Assembly: GCA_021738385.1 (NCBI GenBank)
Contig: JAIPCF010000011.1
Span: 1-50,559 of the forward strand
From: Sulfuritalea sp.
GTDB lineage: Bacteria > Pseudomonadota > Gammaproteobacteria > Burkholderiales > Rhodocyclaceae
Reading direction: 5' to 3'
DNA length: 50,559 nucleotides
This document shows positions 26,157 through 34,251 of this stretch, one piece after another. The notes below the pieces were generated by a model. That model did not search any database. It was not told the origin of the DNA and was given only the letters and a program-made list of their open reading frames with translations. Positions within the stretch are counted from its first letter, which is position 1. Every line of letters starts with the position of its first letter. The translations under genes were made by a program, and so were the position numbers.

Positions 26157-27695
26157 TCAGTTTTCTTCGGTTAGCAGCGAAACGCCGAGCAGGGCGCGGC
26201 GCTTGAGCCAGGGGCTGGGCCGGTAGCGCGGGTCGCCGTAAAAGGCCTGCATGGCTTCGAGCACATCAAGCACATTTTTTGCACCCAGTGCATCGCCGAA
26301 GGCCAGCGGGCCTTTGGGGTAGGCCAGGCCGAGAGTAACCGCGCGGTCGATGTCGGCCGGTGCGGCAACGCGCTGCTGGGCAATGTCGCAGCCGATATTC
26401 ACCACGCAGGCAACTATGCGCTGGGCGACGAATCCGGCGCTGTCGTGCATCACGCTGACCACGCTGCCGTCGGCGGCGAACAGGGCGTGTGCGGCGTCAC
26501 GCATGGCGGCGGAGGTCAGCGGCGTGGTCATCAGGCTGCGTCGCGCCGGTGTGTCGGCGGCGATGCCGAACAGGCAGTCGATGGCAACGCTGCGTGACGG
26601 ATCGAGGCCTTGCATCACGCAACTGGTGGTGGCGTCGATGCCCAGCGGGGTGAGGATGCACAGGCAACTGTCACTTGGCACGGGGTCCTGCTCAACCGTG
26701 ACGCCAGCCTTGGCGGCCACTTCACGCAAAGCGTCGGCCCACTCCGGATGGGTTTGACTGATCCAGACGCTGGAGGGTTTGGTGACGGGAACGCTGGGCA
26801 TCGGCATCGGCTCGGCGGCACCGTTGGTGTAGGTGTAAAAGCCGCGTCCGGTCTTGCGTCCGAGTACGCCACCGGCCAGGCGTTGGGCGGCAAGCGCGGA
26901 GGGACGGTAGCGCGGCTCCTGGTAGTACTGGTTGTAGATCGATTCCATGACCGGTTGCGAAACGTCGAGGCCGGTGAGGTCGAGCAGTTCGAAAGGCCCC
27001 ATGCGGAATCCACAGGCTTCGCGCATGATGCGGTCGACTTCCCAGAAATCGCAGATGCCTTCGCCAAGAATACGCAGTGCTTCGGTAACGTATCCGCGCC
27101 CGGCATGATTGACGATGAAACCCGGTGTGTCACGCGCCTGTACCGCCGTATGGCCCATGCGTTGTCCCAGTGCCAAAAGAGCAGCGGAGACGGCGGGTTC
27201 GGTCAGCAGGCCGTCGATCACTTCGACGATCTTCATCAGCGGGACAGGGTTGAAGAAATGAAATCCGCAAACGCGTTCGGGCCGCTTGCAGCCGGCGGCG
27301 ATCGAGGTGACAGACAGCGACGAGGTATTGGTGGCGAGAATGCACTCGGCATCGATGATGTCTTCGAGTTGCTGAAACAGGGTTTTCTTGACATCGAGAT
27401 TTTCGACAATCGCTTCGATGACGATTTGCGTCGAGCCGAGCTCGTCGAGCTTGCGCACCACTTCCAGTTTGGCTGTTGCAGCGCTCAGTGCCTCGGAGGA
27501 GATTTTTCCTTTCTCGGCCAGCTTGCCCAGTGTGGCCACCACGGTCTCCCGTGCATTGGTGGCGGCACCGTGCAGAGCGTCGAACATCAATACGCGAATG
27601 CCGGCCTGTGCTGCGATCTGGGCAATGCCCCGGCCCATGGCGCCGGTGCCGACGATGCCGATACAAAGGGAAGGCGACTGGATGTCGACGGACAT
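26157..27695 (-). CDS. 3-hydroxyacyl-CoA dehydrogenase (PaaH/PaaC-like)
   Basis: 512 residues. The N-terminal Rossmann domain has GTGAMG (16-21). The conserved NTSSLSV, ERVCGFHFFNPVP and DTPGFIVN blocks carry the catalytic Ser, His and Asn. A second C-terminal 3HCDH domain (HDSAGFVAQRI, LGLAYPKGPLAFGD) makes it the double-length form found in phenylacetate and fatty-acid degradation. It oxidises 3-hydroxyacyl-CoA to 3-ketoacyl-CoA with NAD. No other paa genes are nearby, so the pathway remains open. Confidence 0.9.
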   Translation of the reverse strand: MSVDIQSPSLCIGIVGTGAMGRGIAQIAAQAGIRVLMFDALHGAATNARETVVATLGKLAEKGKISSEALSAATAKLEVVRKLDELGSTQIVIEAIVENLDVKKTLFQQLEDIIDAECILATNTSSLSVTSIAAGCKRPERVCGFHFFNPVPLMKIVEVIDGLLTEPAVSAALLALGQRMGHTAVQARDTPGFIVNHAGRGYVTEALRILGEGICDFWEVDRIMREACGFRMGPFELLDLTGLDVSQPVMESIYNQYYQEPRYRPSALAAQRLAGGVLGRKTGRGFYTYTNGAAEPMPMPSVPVTKPSSVWISQTHPEWADALREVAAKAGVTVEQDPVPSDSCLCILTPLGIDATTSCVMQGLDPSRSVAIDCLFGIAADTPARRSLMTTPLTSAAMRDAAHALFAADGSVVSVMHDSAGFVAQRIVACVVNIGCDIAQQRVAAPADIDRAVTLGLAYPKGPLAFGDALGAKNVLDVLEAMQAFYGDPRYRPSPWLKRRALLGVSLLTEEN

Positions 27696-27734
27696 GAGAG
27701 TTTCTCCTAGGCCGGACGAGCCGGAAAAGCATTT

Positions 27735-27815
27735 ACCACGGCGACACGGCGAAAACCAAAGAAAATGCGAAGGTTTCCGTGCGAAAGTTTCTGATTTGCG
27801 CCGTGTCGCCGTGGT
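27735..27815. repeat. 17-bp perfect inverted repeat flanking a low-GC spacer
   Basis: ACCACGGCGACACGGCG (27735-27751) is matched exactly by its complement at 27799-27815, separated by 47 bases of A/G-rich sequence with lower GC than its surroundings. The region lies between bamD and the 3-hydroxyacyl-CoA dehydrogenase gene. Similar accacgg-type terminal repeats bound small non-autonomous elements in many proteobacterial genomes, so a MITE-like remnant is the favoured reading. It could also serve as a terminator for bamD. Confidence 0.7.
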
Positions 27816-27868
27816 TAACGAATTGGTTTTTTGTCACGACGAAATGCAAAGGCCTGTTTCGGTAGCGA

Positions 27869-28693
27869 TTACCAGAGCTTCCACCAGGGTTCGGTGCGAT
27901 TGAGTCCGCGCACGTAGTATTCGCTATTGGGGAAATTCTTGCGCATCACCCGCTCGGCATCGTCGCGCAGATCGTTCATGCCGAGATGGTCGTAGGCCTT
28001 GACCATGATGAACAGGGCCTGTTCATTGGCGGGCGCGTCCGGGTAGGTTTTAACAGCTGTCTGTGCGCGACTGACCGCGGCCACATAGGCCTCGCGCTTC
28101 ATGTAATAGCGCGCCACGTGCACTTCATGCGAGGCCAGTGCATTCACCAGATAGTTCATGCGGGCGGTGGCATCTGGCGTGTAGCGGCTTTCCGGAAATT
28201 TGGTAACGAGCACCTTGAAGGCATCGAAGCTATCCTTTGCCGCCTTGGGGTCGCGCTCGGTGAGATCCTGCAAGCTGACATATCCCAGAAGTCCAAGATC
28301 TTCATTGAAGTTGGTCAGCCCCTTCAAGTAATAGGCGTAGTCGACATTGGGATGATTGGGGTGCAGGCGAATGAAGCGGTCGCAGGCGGCAATGGCGTTG
28401 GCGATTTCGTTCTGGCGGTAATAGGCGTAGGCGACTTCAAGCTGTGCCTGCTGTGCGAAACGGCCATACGGATAGCGCGCCTCAAGCTTCTCAAAATACT
28501 TGATCGCCTGTTCGTAGCCGCCTTCCGCCATACTATTCTTGGCTTCGCTGTAGAGCTTGTTGGCCGACCAGCCAGCGGTTTCGTCGATCACGTCAGGCAG
28601 GAGACCGCAACCGCCAAGCAGGCTCGTGCCAAATATGGCGCCAATGACCGCGATAGGGGCGAGCGCCCGCAGGAATGCCGCTAAACTACGCAT
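27869..28693 (-). CDS. bamD: Outer membrane protein assembly factor BamD
   Basis: 274-residue lipoprotein of the BAM complex. The signal peptide ends in lipobox LGGC (acylated Cys29). The TPR-rich body begins YSEAKNSMAEGGYEQAIKYF, with further repeats through residue 250 as in other BamD. GAGG lies about 8 bases before the ATG. The start codon overlaps the proposed rluD start on the opposite strand (shared CATG). Confidence 0.95.
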   Translation of the reverse strand: MRSLAAFLRALAPIAVIGAIFGTSLLGGCGLLPDVIDETAGWSANKLYSEAKNSMAEGGYEQAIKYFEKLEARYPYGRFAQQAQLEVAYAYYRQNEIANAIAACDRFIRLHPNHPNVDYAYYLKGLTNFNEDLGLLGYVSLQDLTERDPKAAKDSFDAFKVLVTKFPESRYTPDATARMNYLVNALASHEVHVARYYMKREAYVAAVSRAQTAVKTYPDAPANEQALFIMVKAYDHLGMNDLRDDAERVMRKNFPNSEYYVRGLNRTEPWWKLW

Positions 28694-29675
28694 GGTGAAA
28701 ACCTCGCTTGAATTTCCGCCAGATTATAGCCGAAGCCCCAGCTCGACTTTGAGCCTGACGGTGCCCATGGAATGCGCCGGATGGCGCCTCGACGCGACAT
28801 TGGCCAAGCTCTTTCCCGAATACTCGCGTAGCCGTTTGCAGGCTTGGCTCAAGCTGGGTCTGATCCAGCTCGATGGCAGCGCGGCGGAATCCAAACGCAA
28901 GGTGTATGGCGGCGAGCGCATCGATTTTGCTGCGGACGTCGCCGTCTCGTCAGAGCCGAGTTTTGTGAACGCCGCCGAAGATATTGCGCTCAATGTGGTG
29001 TTCGAGGACGAGCAGTTGATCGTCATCGACAAGCCGGCCGGGCTGGTGGTGCACCCCGGCAACGGCAATCCCACCGGCACCATGCTCAACGCATTGCTGC
29101 ACCACGCACCGGAGCTGGCGGCGATACCGCGCGCCGGAATCGTGCATCGGCTGGACAAGGACACCAGTGGGCTGCTGGTGGTTGCCCGCACGCTGATTGC
29201 GCAAACCGATCTGGTGCGCCAGATGCAGGCGCGATCGGTACGGCGGCTGTATCTGGCGTTGGCGCTGGGTGCGGTGACGCGTGACGGAACGGTAGATGCC
29301 CCGGTCGGTCGCCATGCCGTACAGCGCACCAAGATGGCCATCGTGCGAGCCGGCGGCAAGGAGGCGCGCACGCACTACAGGATTCTTGAGCGCTTCGCCA
29401 AGGCCACGCTGCTCGAGTGCCGTCTGGAAACAGGACGTACGCACCAGATTCGTGTGCATCTGGCGTCGATCAAGCACACGCTGGTCGGTGACACGGTGTA
29501 TGGACGCAACAAGAGCGGCGATCTTCGGCTGGACAACTTTCCGCGCCAGGCCTTGCATGCCTGGCAACTGGCCTTGATGCACCCGACGCACGATACAGAA
29601 ATGGAATGGGAAGCGCCTTTGCCTGCTGATTTTTCAGAATTGCTCGATGCCTTGCGCGCAGATGGACCGGAATGA
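28692..29675 (+). CDS. rluD: Ribosomal large subunit pseudouridine synthase RluD
   Basis: 327 residues. An N-terminal S4 RNA-binding domain (RLDATLAKLFPEYSRSRLQ) is followed by the RluA-class catalytic domain with HRLDKDTSGLL (catalytic Asp155) and LETGRTHQIRVH. It forms pseudouridines in helix 69 of 23S rRNA. The start is uncertain: ATG 28692 overlaps the bamD start, while TTG 28749, GTG 28761 and ATG 28767 are in frame, and none has a strong ribosome site. Copy H of the dispersed repeat encodes AVSSEPSF in the linker between domains. The stop overlaps pgeF. Confidence 0.92.
   Translation: MVKTSLEFPPDYSRSPSSTLSLTVPMECAGWRLDATLAKLFPEYSRSRLQAWLKLGLIQLDGSAAESKRKVYGGERIDFAADVAVSSEPSFVNAAEDIALNVVFEDEQLIVIDKPAGLVVHPGNGNPTGTMLNALLHHAPELAAIPRAGIVHRLDKDTSGLLVVARTLIAQTDLVRQMQARSVRRLYLALALGAVTRDGTVDAPVGRHAVQRTKMAIVRAGGKEARTHYRILERFAKATLLECRLETGRTHQIRVHLASIKHTLVGDTVYGRNKSGDLRLDNFPRQALHAWQLALMHPTHDTEMEWEAPLPADFSELLDALRADGPE
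28940..28964 (-). repeat. Dispersed 25-bp repeat, copy H (in rluD)
   Basis: The minus strand has AAAACTCGGCT followed by CTGACGAGACGGCG. rluD reads AVSSEPSF, the same frame as copies B and D, in the linker between the S4 and catalytic domains. Confidence 0.84.
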
Positions 29676-30397
29676 TTGAGCATCTTGTGCCGGACTGGTC
29701 GGCACCGCGGGGAGTGCACGCGCTATCGACGACGCGTTGTGGCGGTGTTGGCCGCCCACCCTGGCATGGTTTCAATCTCGGCATGCATGTCGGCGATGAT
29801 CCTCAAGCGGTATCCAATAACCGGGAATTGCTGCGCAGTGCATTGCCTGCCGAGCCGTTATGGCTGACTCAGGTGCATGACACGCGCTGCGTGGATGCAT
29901 CCATGGCGATGGATGGCATCGAAGCGGATGCAGCCTTCACGCGCCAACGCGGCGTGGTGTGCGCGGTGCTCACCGCGGATTGTCTGCCGGTGCTGCTTTG
30001 CGACGATGCGGCCAGCGTGGTCGGTGCGGCGCATGCCGGTTGGCGCGGATTGGCGGCAGGTGTTATCGAATCGGCGGTGGCGGCCATGGGTGCTCCGGGC
30101 GAGAATCTCATGGCATGGCTTGGCCCGGCGATCGGTCCGCAAGCGTTTGAAGTCGGCGGTGAAGTGCGAGAAGTATTTGTCAGCCACGATTCGCAGGCTG
30201 CGGGCGCATTTGTGCCCACTGCCGATGGCAAGTGGCTGTGCGATATTTACGATCTGGCACGCCAGCGGTTGCGGGCCTTGGGTATTCGCCGTATCGCCGG
30301 AGCCGACTTTTGCACGGTTGCCGATGCGGAACGGTTTTTTTCCTACCGTCGTGATGGCGTGACCGGACGCATGGCCAGCCTGATCTGGCTGGAATAG
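29672..30397 (+). CDS. pgeF: Peptidoglycan editing factor PgeF (laccase-domain family)
   Basis: 241 residues of the YfiH/PgeF family, which hydrolyses mis-incorporated residues from peptidoglycan precursors; some members were reported as purine nucleoside-active. Metal and active-site motifs are LTADCLPVLL and AAHAGWRGLAAG (Cys and His ligands), followed by FFSYRRDG near the C-terminus. The ATG overlaps the rluD stop, a pairing common in proteobacteria. Copy I of the repeat encodes RRIAGADF. Confidence 0.92.
   Translation: MIEHLVPDWSAPRGVHALSTTRCGGVGRPPWHGFNLGMHVGDDPQAVSNNRELLRSALPAEPLWLTQVHDTRCVDASMAMDGIEADAAFTRQRGVVCAVLTADCLPVLLCDDAASVVGAAHAGWRGLAAGVIESAVAAMGAPGENLMAWLGPAIGPQAFEVGGEVREVFVSHDSQAAGAFVPTADGKWLCDIYDLARQRLRALGIRRIAGADFCTVADAERFFSYRRDGVTGRMASLIWLE
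30287..30311 (-). repeat. Dispersed 25-bp repeat, copy I (in pgeF)
   Basis: The minus strand has AAAAGTCGGCT followed by CCGGCGATACGGCG. pgeF reads RRIAGADF just before the conserved CT of this family. Confidence 0.8.
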
Positions 30398-30424
30398 AGG
30401 CCGGCAGCCTATAATCCCGCGCCC

Positions 30425-31216
30425 ATGTCTGTACTTTCCTGGATCATCGTCATGTCTTTGGCTGGGGGCGCACTCAGTGTCGTCGCTGCGGCTGCGTTCG
30501 CGCTAAAGGCCAGTACGCAATGGGTGTCCTTGCTGGTAAGTTATGCCATCGGGGCGTTGCTTGGCGCGTCCTTTCTCGAAGTACTGCCCCATGCCATCAC
30601 TGCCAGCGGCGATGCTTCCGTTACAACCGCAACGGTGCTGGGCGGGATTCTGGCGTTCTTCGTTCTGGAGAAGCTGGTGTTATGGCGTCATTGTCATATC
30701 GAGGCCTGCGAAGGCCACGAGCCCATAGTTCACAGCCATGGACATGAGCACGATCACGGCCGCAGCGGGCTGATGATTCTGGTCGGTGACACCTTCCACA
30801 ACTTTGTCGATGGCGTCCTGATCGCGGCCGCCTTCATGGAGGATGTGCGCCTGGGAATCGTCACCGCGCTGGCGATGATTGCGCACGAGATTCCCCAGGA
30901 AGTGGGTGACTTCGTCATCCTGTTGCACTCGGGTTACAGCAAGGGGCGTGCGCTGGCCTTCAATCTGCTATCAAGTCTTGCAACCATGGTGGGCGCATTG
31001 CTGGCGTATGTGGCTTTGGGTCAGGTACAAAGTGCCGTTCCGGTGCTGCTTGCGCTGGCGGCGGCGAGTATGATCTATGTCGCGGTGGCCGATCTGATTC
31101 CGGGTTTGCACAAGCGCACGGAGATTCGCGCCACGGTGCAGCAAGTGCTATTGATCGGGGCGGGAATCGGAACCATCGTGCTTGCTCACCACGTCGTCGA
31201 TCACTTCGCGGGATAG
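30425..31216 (+). CDS. ZIP family divalent metal transporter
   Basis: 263 residues, about eight transmembrane segments. A His-rich cytoplasmic loop (HSHGHEHDHG) is followed by the metal-binding helices HNFVDGVLIAAAF and HEIPQEVGDFVILLHSG, hallmarks of ZIP permeases that import zinc or iron. TATAAT at 30410-30415 lies 10 bases before the ATG without a clear -35, so a separate promoter is possible. The 3' end overlaps the convergent small gene at 31148-31375. Confidence 0.92.
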   Translation: MSVLSWIIVMSLAGGALSVVAAAAFALKASTQWVSLLVSYAIGALLGASFLEVLPHAITASGDASVTTATVLGGILAFFVLEKLVLWRHCHIEACEGHEPIVHSHGHEHDHGRSGLMILVGDTFHNFVDGVLIAAAFMEDVRLGIVTALAMIAHEIPQEVGDFVILLHSGYSKGRALAFNLLSSLATMVGALLAYVALGQVQSAVPVLLALAAASMIYVAVADLIPGLHKRTEIRATVQQVLLIGAGIGTIVLAHHVVDHFAG

Positions 31217-31375
31217 GCGGCTTCGTCGTCTTTGTGGCGTTCCCATTAGCCAAAGCAGTAATGCAAGCGGTGCCAGGCCGTAGAACAGAAAAGTCAGTAC
31301 CCCGGCGGTGATCGATGTTTCGGTGGCGGCCATCAGCAGGGTGACATAGAGCCACCCGATCGCGATTACATACAT
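31148..31375 (-). CDS. Conserved small membrane protein
   Basis: 75 residues. Two hydrophobic helices (VIAIGWLYVTLLMAA and VLTFLFYGLAPLALLLWLMG) are followed by a basic Arg-rich end. I recall near-identical short proteins annotated as hypothetical in other betaproteobacteria, so I take it as real despite its size. The last 69 bases overlap the end of the ZIP gene antiparallel. No function assigned. Confidence 0.65.
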   Translation of the reverse strand: MYVIAIGWLYVTLLMAATETSITAGVLTFLFYGLAPLALLLWLMGTPQRRRSRLSREVIDDVVSKHDGSDSRPDQ

Positions 31376-31498
31376 GAGCCGATTCTACGGACATGCCGCG
31401 GCAATGGCTGCTTTCATATAATTGCTGGACTTCGGTTCCGGCTGGATTTACGGGATGGAAGACGGTGTTTGCATCTGCCCACCCATGTTCCGTTTGTC

Positions 31499-31527
31499 TT
31501 GACAGCACTTATTGTGCAGTGCAAAAT
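31499..31527 (+). promoter_or_regulatory. Sigma-70 promoter upstream of phaC
   Basis: A perfect -35 box TTGACA (31499-31504) is separated by 17 bases from CAAAAT (31522-31527) as -10. It lies about 80 bases before the phaC start, in an otherwise gene-free and locally AT-rich stretch. Confidence 0.65.
31515..31523 (+). promoter_or_regulatory. Candidate PhaR operator (TGC-N3-GCA)
   Basis: TGCAGTGCA overlaps the -10 region of the phaC promoter. PhaR repressors of other PHA producers bind TGC-rich, weakly palindromic sites of this kind, and a phaR gene lies in the same cluster. One 9-base site is little evidence on its own, but its position over the promoter is suggestive. Confidence 0.45.
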
Positions 31528-31608
31528 ATTAGTCGTTTAAATCGTCTATCAAGCTCGTTCTTGCCGTATCCCGTTTAGCTTGAGCCGATGACAATATTGG
31601 AGTCCTGG

Positions 31609-33345
31609 ATGTCGTCCTCCCCAGATCAGAATGCCGCGCTGCAAGCCATGTTTCAGGCCGGAAGCGTGATGGCTCAAGGCTTTAGCCAGTTCCTCGCTGA
31701 CCAGCAACAGAAACTATCCGCAACGTTACCGGGTACCGAAAACGCAGCTTTCAGCGCGGATACCGAGGCGCTAAAGAGACTGCAGCAGGAATGGATGGGA
31801 CGGCACGCAGAGCTCTGGCAGGGCATGTTGAGCAAGGCCGTGGATAAACCGGCCCCGCAACTGACGGAACCTTCGCCGGGCGACAAGCGCTTCAGTCATC
31901 CGGCCTGGACAGATAGCCCGATCTACGACTATCTGCGCCAGTCCTACCTGATCAATTCAGAATACATGAATCGGATGGCCGAGGCGGCGCCGGTGGCAGA
32001 TGGACAGGCAAAAAACCGCATGCGTTTTCTGACCCGGCAGATGGTCGACGCGATGGCGCCATCGAATTTTCTGGCAACCAATCCGGAGTTCGTCAAGAAA
32101 GCGCTGGAGACCAAAGGCGAGAGTATTCAGCAGGGCATCCAGAACCTGCTCGGCGATCTCGACAAGGGCAGAATTTCGATGACCGACGACAGCGCTTTCG
32201 AGGTCGGTCGTAATCTGGCGGTGACGCCAGGAGCGGTGGTCTTCGAAAACGAGTTGATGCAACTCATCCAGTATTCACCGTTGACGGAAAAAGTGTCGGA
32301 GCGGCCTTTCCTGATGGTGCCGCCGTGCATCAACAAATACTACATTCTCGATCTGCAGCCGGAAAACTCGCTGGTGCGCTATGCCGTGGAGCAGGGCAAC
32401 ACCGTGTTTCTCGTTTCCTGGCGCAATGTGCAAGCCGATCTCGGACATCTGACCTGGGACGACTATATCGAGAAAGGTGCGCTGACCGCGATCAAGGTGG
32501 TGCAGGATATCTGCAAGGTCAAACAGATCAACGCGTTGGGTTTTTGCGTTGGCGGCACCATTCTGGGTTCTGCGCTGTCAGTGGCGCGTATTCGCGGCGA
32601 AAATCCTGTCGCGTCACTCACCCTGCTGACCACACTCCTGGATTTTTCCGACACCGGCGAAATCGGCTACTTTATCGATGAAGCAGCAGTTCAAGCACGC
32701 GAAGCCGGTATCGGCAAGGGCGGGCTACTGAAGGGCAGCGAACTGGCGACAGTGTTCTCGGCTTTGCGCGCCAATGATCTGATCTGGCAATACGTGGTGG
32801 GCAACTATCTCAAGGGCAACAAGCCGCCAGCCTTTGATCTGCTGTTCTGGAATTCGGACGCCACCAATCTTCCCGGACCCTTCCTCGCCTGGTACCTGCG
32901 CAACATGTACCTCGAAAACAAGTTGCGGGTGCCCGGCAAACTCGAAATGTGCGGCGTCAAGGCCGACCTGGGTCGAGTCGATATGCCGGCCTTTCTTTAC
33001 GCCAGTCGAGAGGACCACATAGTGCCGTGGAAAACCTCCTATCTGACGCGCAGTCTGCTTGGTGGAGAGACGACGTTTGTACTGGGTGCTTCAGGACATA
33101 TTGCTGGCGTAATCAACCCGGCTGTCAAAAACAAGCGCAATTACTGGGTGAATGACAAGCAGACTGCCAATGCGGACGAGTGGTTCGACACCGCTTCTGA
33201 AGTCAAGGGTAGCTGGTGGCCGGTCTGGGCCAAGTGGCTCAAAGGCCATGGAGGCAAGGCAGTGCCGGCGCGCGCGCGCCTGGGCAGCAAGGACCATCCG
33301 GCGGGCGAGCCAGCGCCCGGACGGTACGTCAAGGAAAAGGCATAA
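31609..33345 (+). CDS. phaC: Class I polyhydroxyalkanoate synthase
   Basis: 578 residues from the ATG at 31609, preceded by GGAG; an in-frame ATG at 31588 has no ribosome site. It polymerises (R)-3-hydroxyacyl-CoA into PHA granules. The lipase-like box is GFCVGG with catalytic Cys313, and the Asp469 (REDHIVPW) and His497 (GHIAGVINP) partners are in place. Length is that of class I (PhaC alone, no PhaE). It heads the cluster phaC-phaB-phaB-phaR. Confidence 0.95.
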   Translation: MSSSPDQNAALQAMFQAGSVMAQGFSQFLADQQQKLSATLPGTENAAFSADTEALKRLQQEWMGRHAELWQGMLSKAVDKPAPQLTEPSPGDKRFSHPAWTDSPIYDYLRQSYLINSEYMNRMAEAAPVADGQAKNRMRFLTRQMVDAMAPSNFLATNPEFVKKALETKGESIQQGIQNLLGDLDKGRISMTDDSAFEVGRNLAVTPGAVVFENELMQLIQYSPLTEKVSERPFLMVPPCINKYYILDLQPENSLVRYAVEQGNTVFLVSWRNVQADLGHLTWDDYIEKGALTAIKVVQDICKVKQINALGFCVGGTILGSALSVARIRGENPVASLTLLTTLLDFSDTGEIGYFIDEAAVQAREAGIGKGGLLKGSELATVFSALRANDLIWQYVVGNYLKGNKPPAFDLLFWNSDATNLPGPFLAWYLRNMYLENKLRVPGKLEMCGVKADLGRVDMPAFLYASREDHIVPWKTSYLTRSLLGGETTFVLGASGHIAGVINPAVKNKRNYWVNDKQTANADEWFDTASEVKGSWWPVWAKWLKGHGGKAVPARARLGSKDHPAGEPAPGRYVKEKA

Positions 33346-33432
33346 TGAAACTGCTGGATGCTCACGAGGGGCGTGGCTTCCGGTATGGCAACGCAATTGC
33401 CCCACCCAACAATAATCGAGAGGAGAACAAGA

Positions 33433-34173
33433 ATGCTTAGAGTTGCATTGGTAACCGGCGGTATGGGCGGTCTCGGCGAAGCAATCTGCATCAAGTTGGC
33501 TGCGCTTGGCTACAAAGTGGTCACGACCTATAGCCCGACCAATACCAAAGCGCAGGAATGGCTGCGTACCATGAACGACATGGGCTACGGCTTCAAGGCC
33601 TATCCCTGTGACGTGAGTGACTTCGATTCCTGCAAGGCCTGTGTTGCAGATGTAACCAAGGACGTCGGCCCGGTGGAAGTGCTGGTAAATAACGCCGGTA
33701 TTACCCGCGACATGACCTTCAAGAAAATGACCAAGGCCGACTGGGATGCAGTGATTCATACCAACCTCGATTCCACCTTCAACATGACCAAGCAGGTGAT
33801 GGACGGAATGTCGGAGCGGGGCTGGGGGCGAGTGATCAATATCTCGTCGGTGAACGGCCAAAAAGGCGCGTTCGGTCAAACCAACTACGCGGCGGCGAAG
33901 GCCGGCATGCATGGTTTCACCAAGGCGCTGGCGCTGGAAGTGGCCAAGAAAGGTGTCACGGTAAACACCATATCACCGGGCTACATCGGCACCAAGATGG
34001 TCATGGCCATTCCCCAGGAAGTGCTCGATTCGAAAATTCTGCCGCAGATACCGCAGTCGCGTCTGGGCAAACCGGAAGAAGTTGCGGGCCTGGTGGCCTA
34101 TCTGTCTTCCGAAGAGGCGGCCTTTGTGACGGGCGCCAACATATCCATCAACGGTGGTCAGCACATGTACTGA
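33433..34173 (+). CDS. phaB: Acetoacetyl-CoA reductase (PhaB), first copy
   Basis: 246 residues from the ATG at 33433 behind GAGAGGAG. It reduces acetoacetyl-CoA to (R)-3-hydroxybutyryl-CoA with NADPH. SDR signatures are VTGGMGGLGEAIC, NNAGITRD, catalytic Ser in INISSVNG and YAAAKAG with the Tyr/Lys pair; GYIGTKMV is typical of PhaB. It lies 87 bases downstream of phaC. Confidence 0.93.
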   Translation: MLRVALVTGGMGGLGEAICIKLAALGYKVVTTYSPTNTKAQEWLRTMNDMGYGFKAYPCDVSDFDSCKACVADVTKDVGPVEVLVNNAGITRDMTFKKMTKADWDAVIHTNLDSTFNMTKQVMDGMSERGWGRVINISSVNGQKGAFGQTNYAAAKAGMHGFTKALALEVAKKGVTVNTISPGYIGTKMVMAIPQEVLDSKILPQIPQSRLGKPEEVAGLVAYLSSEEAAFVTGANISINGGQHMY

Positions 34174-34251
34174 TCCCCTCGGTTGAAGACTGCGACTTGC
34201 AGCGTGTCTTCCGCCCGAAAAGATTTTATAGACGTACAGGGAGTTACAAGC

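Noticed and set aside
21870..26450. The peptide HDSAGFV occurs in both the DUF364 protein and the 3-hydroxyacyl-CoA dehydrogenase
   Set aside because: In the dehydrogenase it belongs to a conserved family block; the other is a short coincidence with different flanking DNA.
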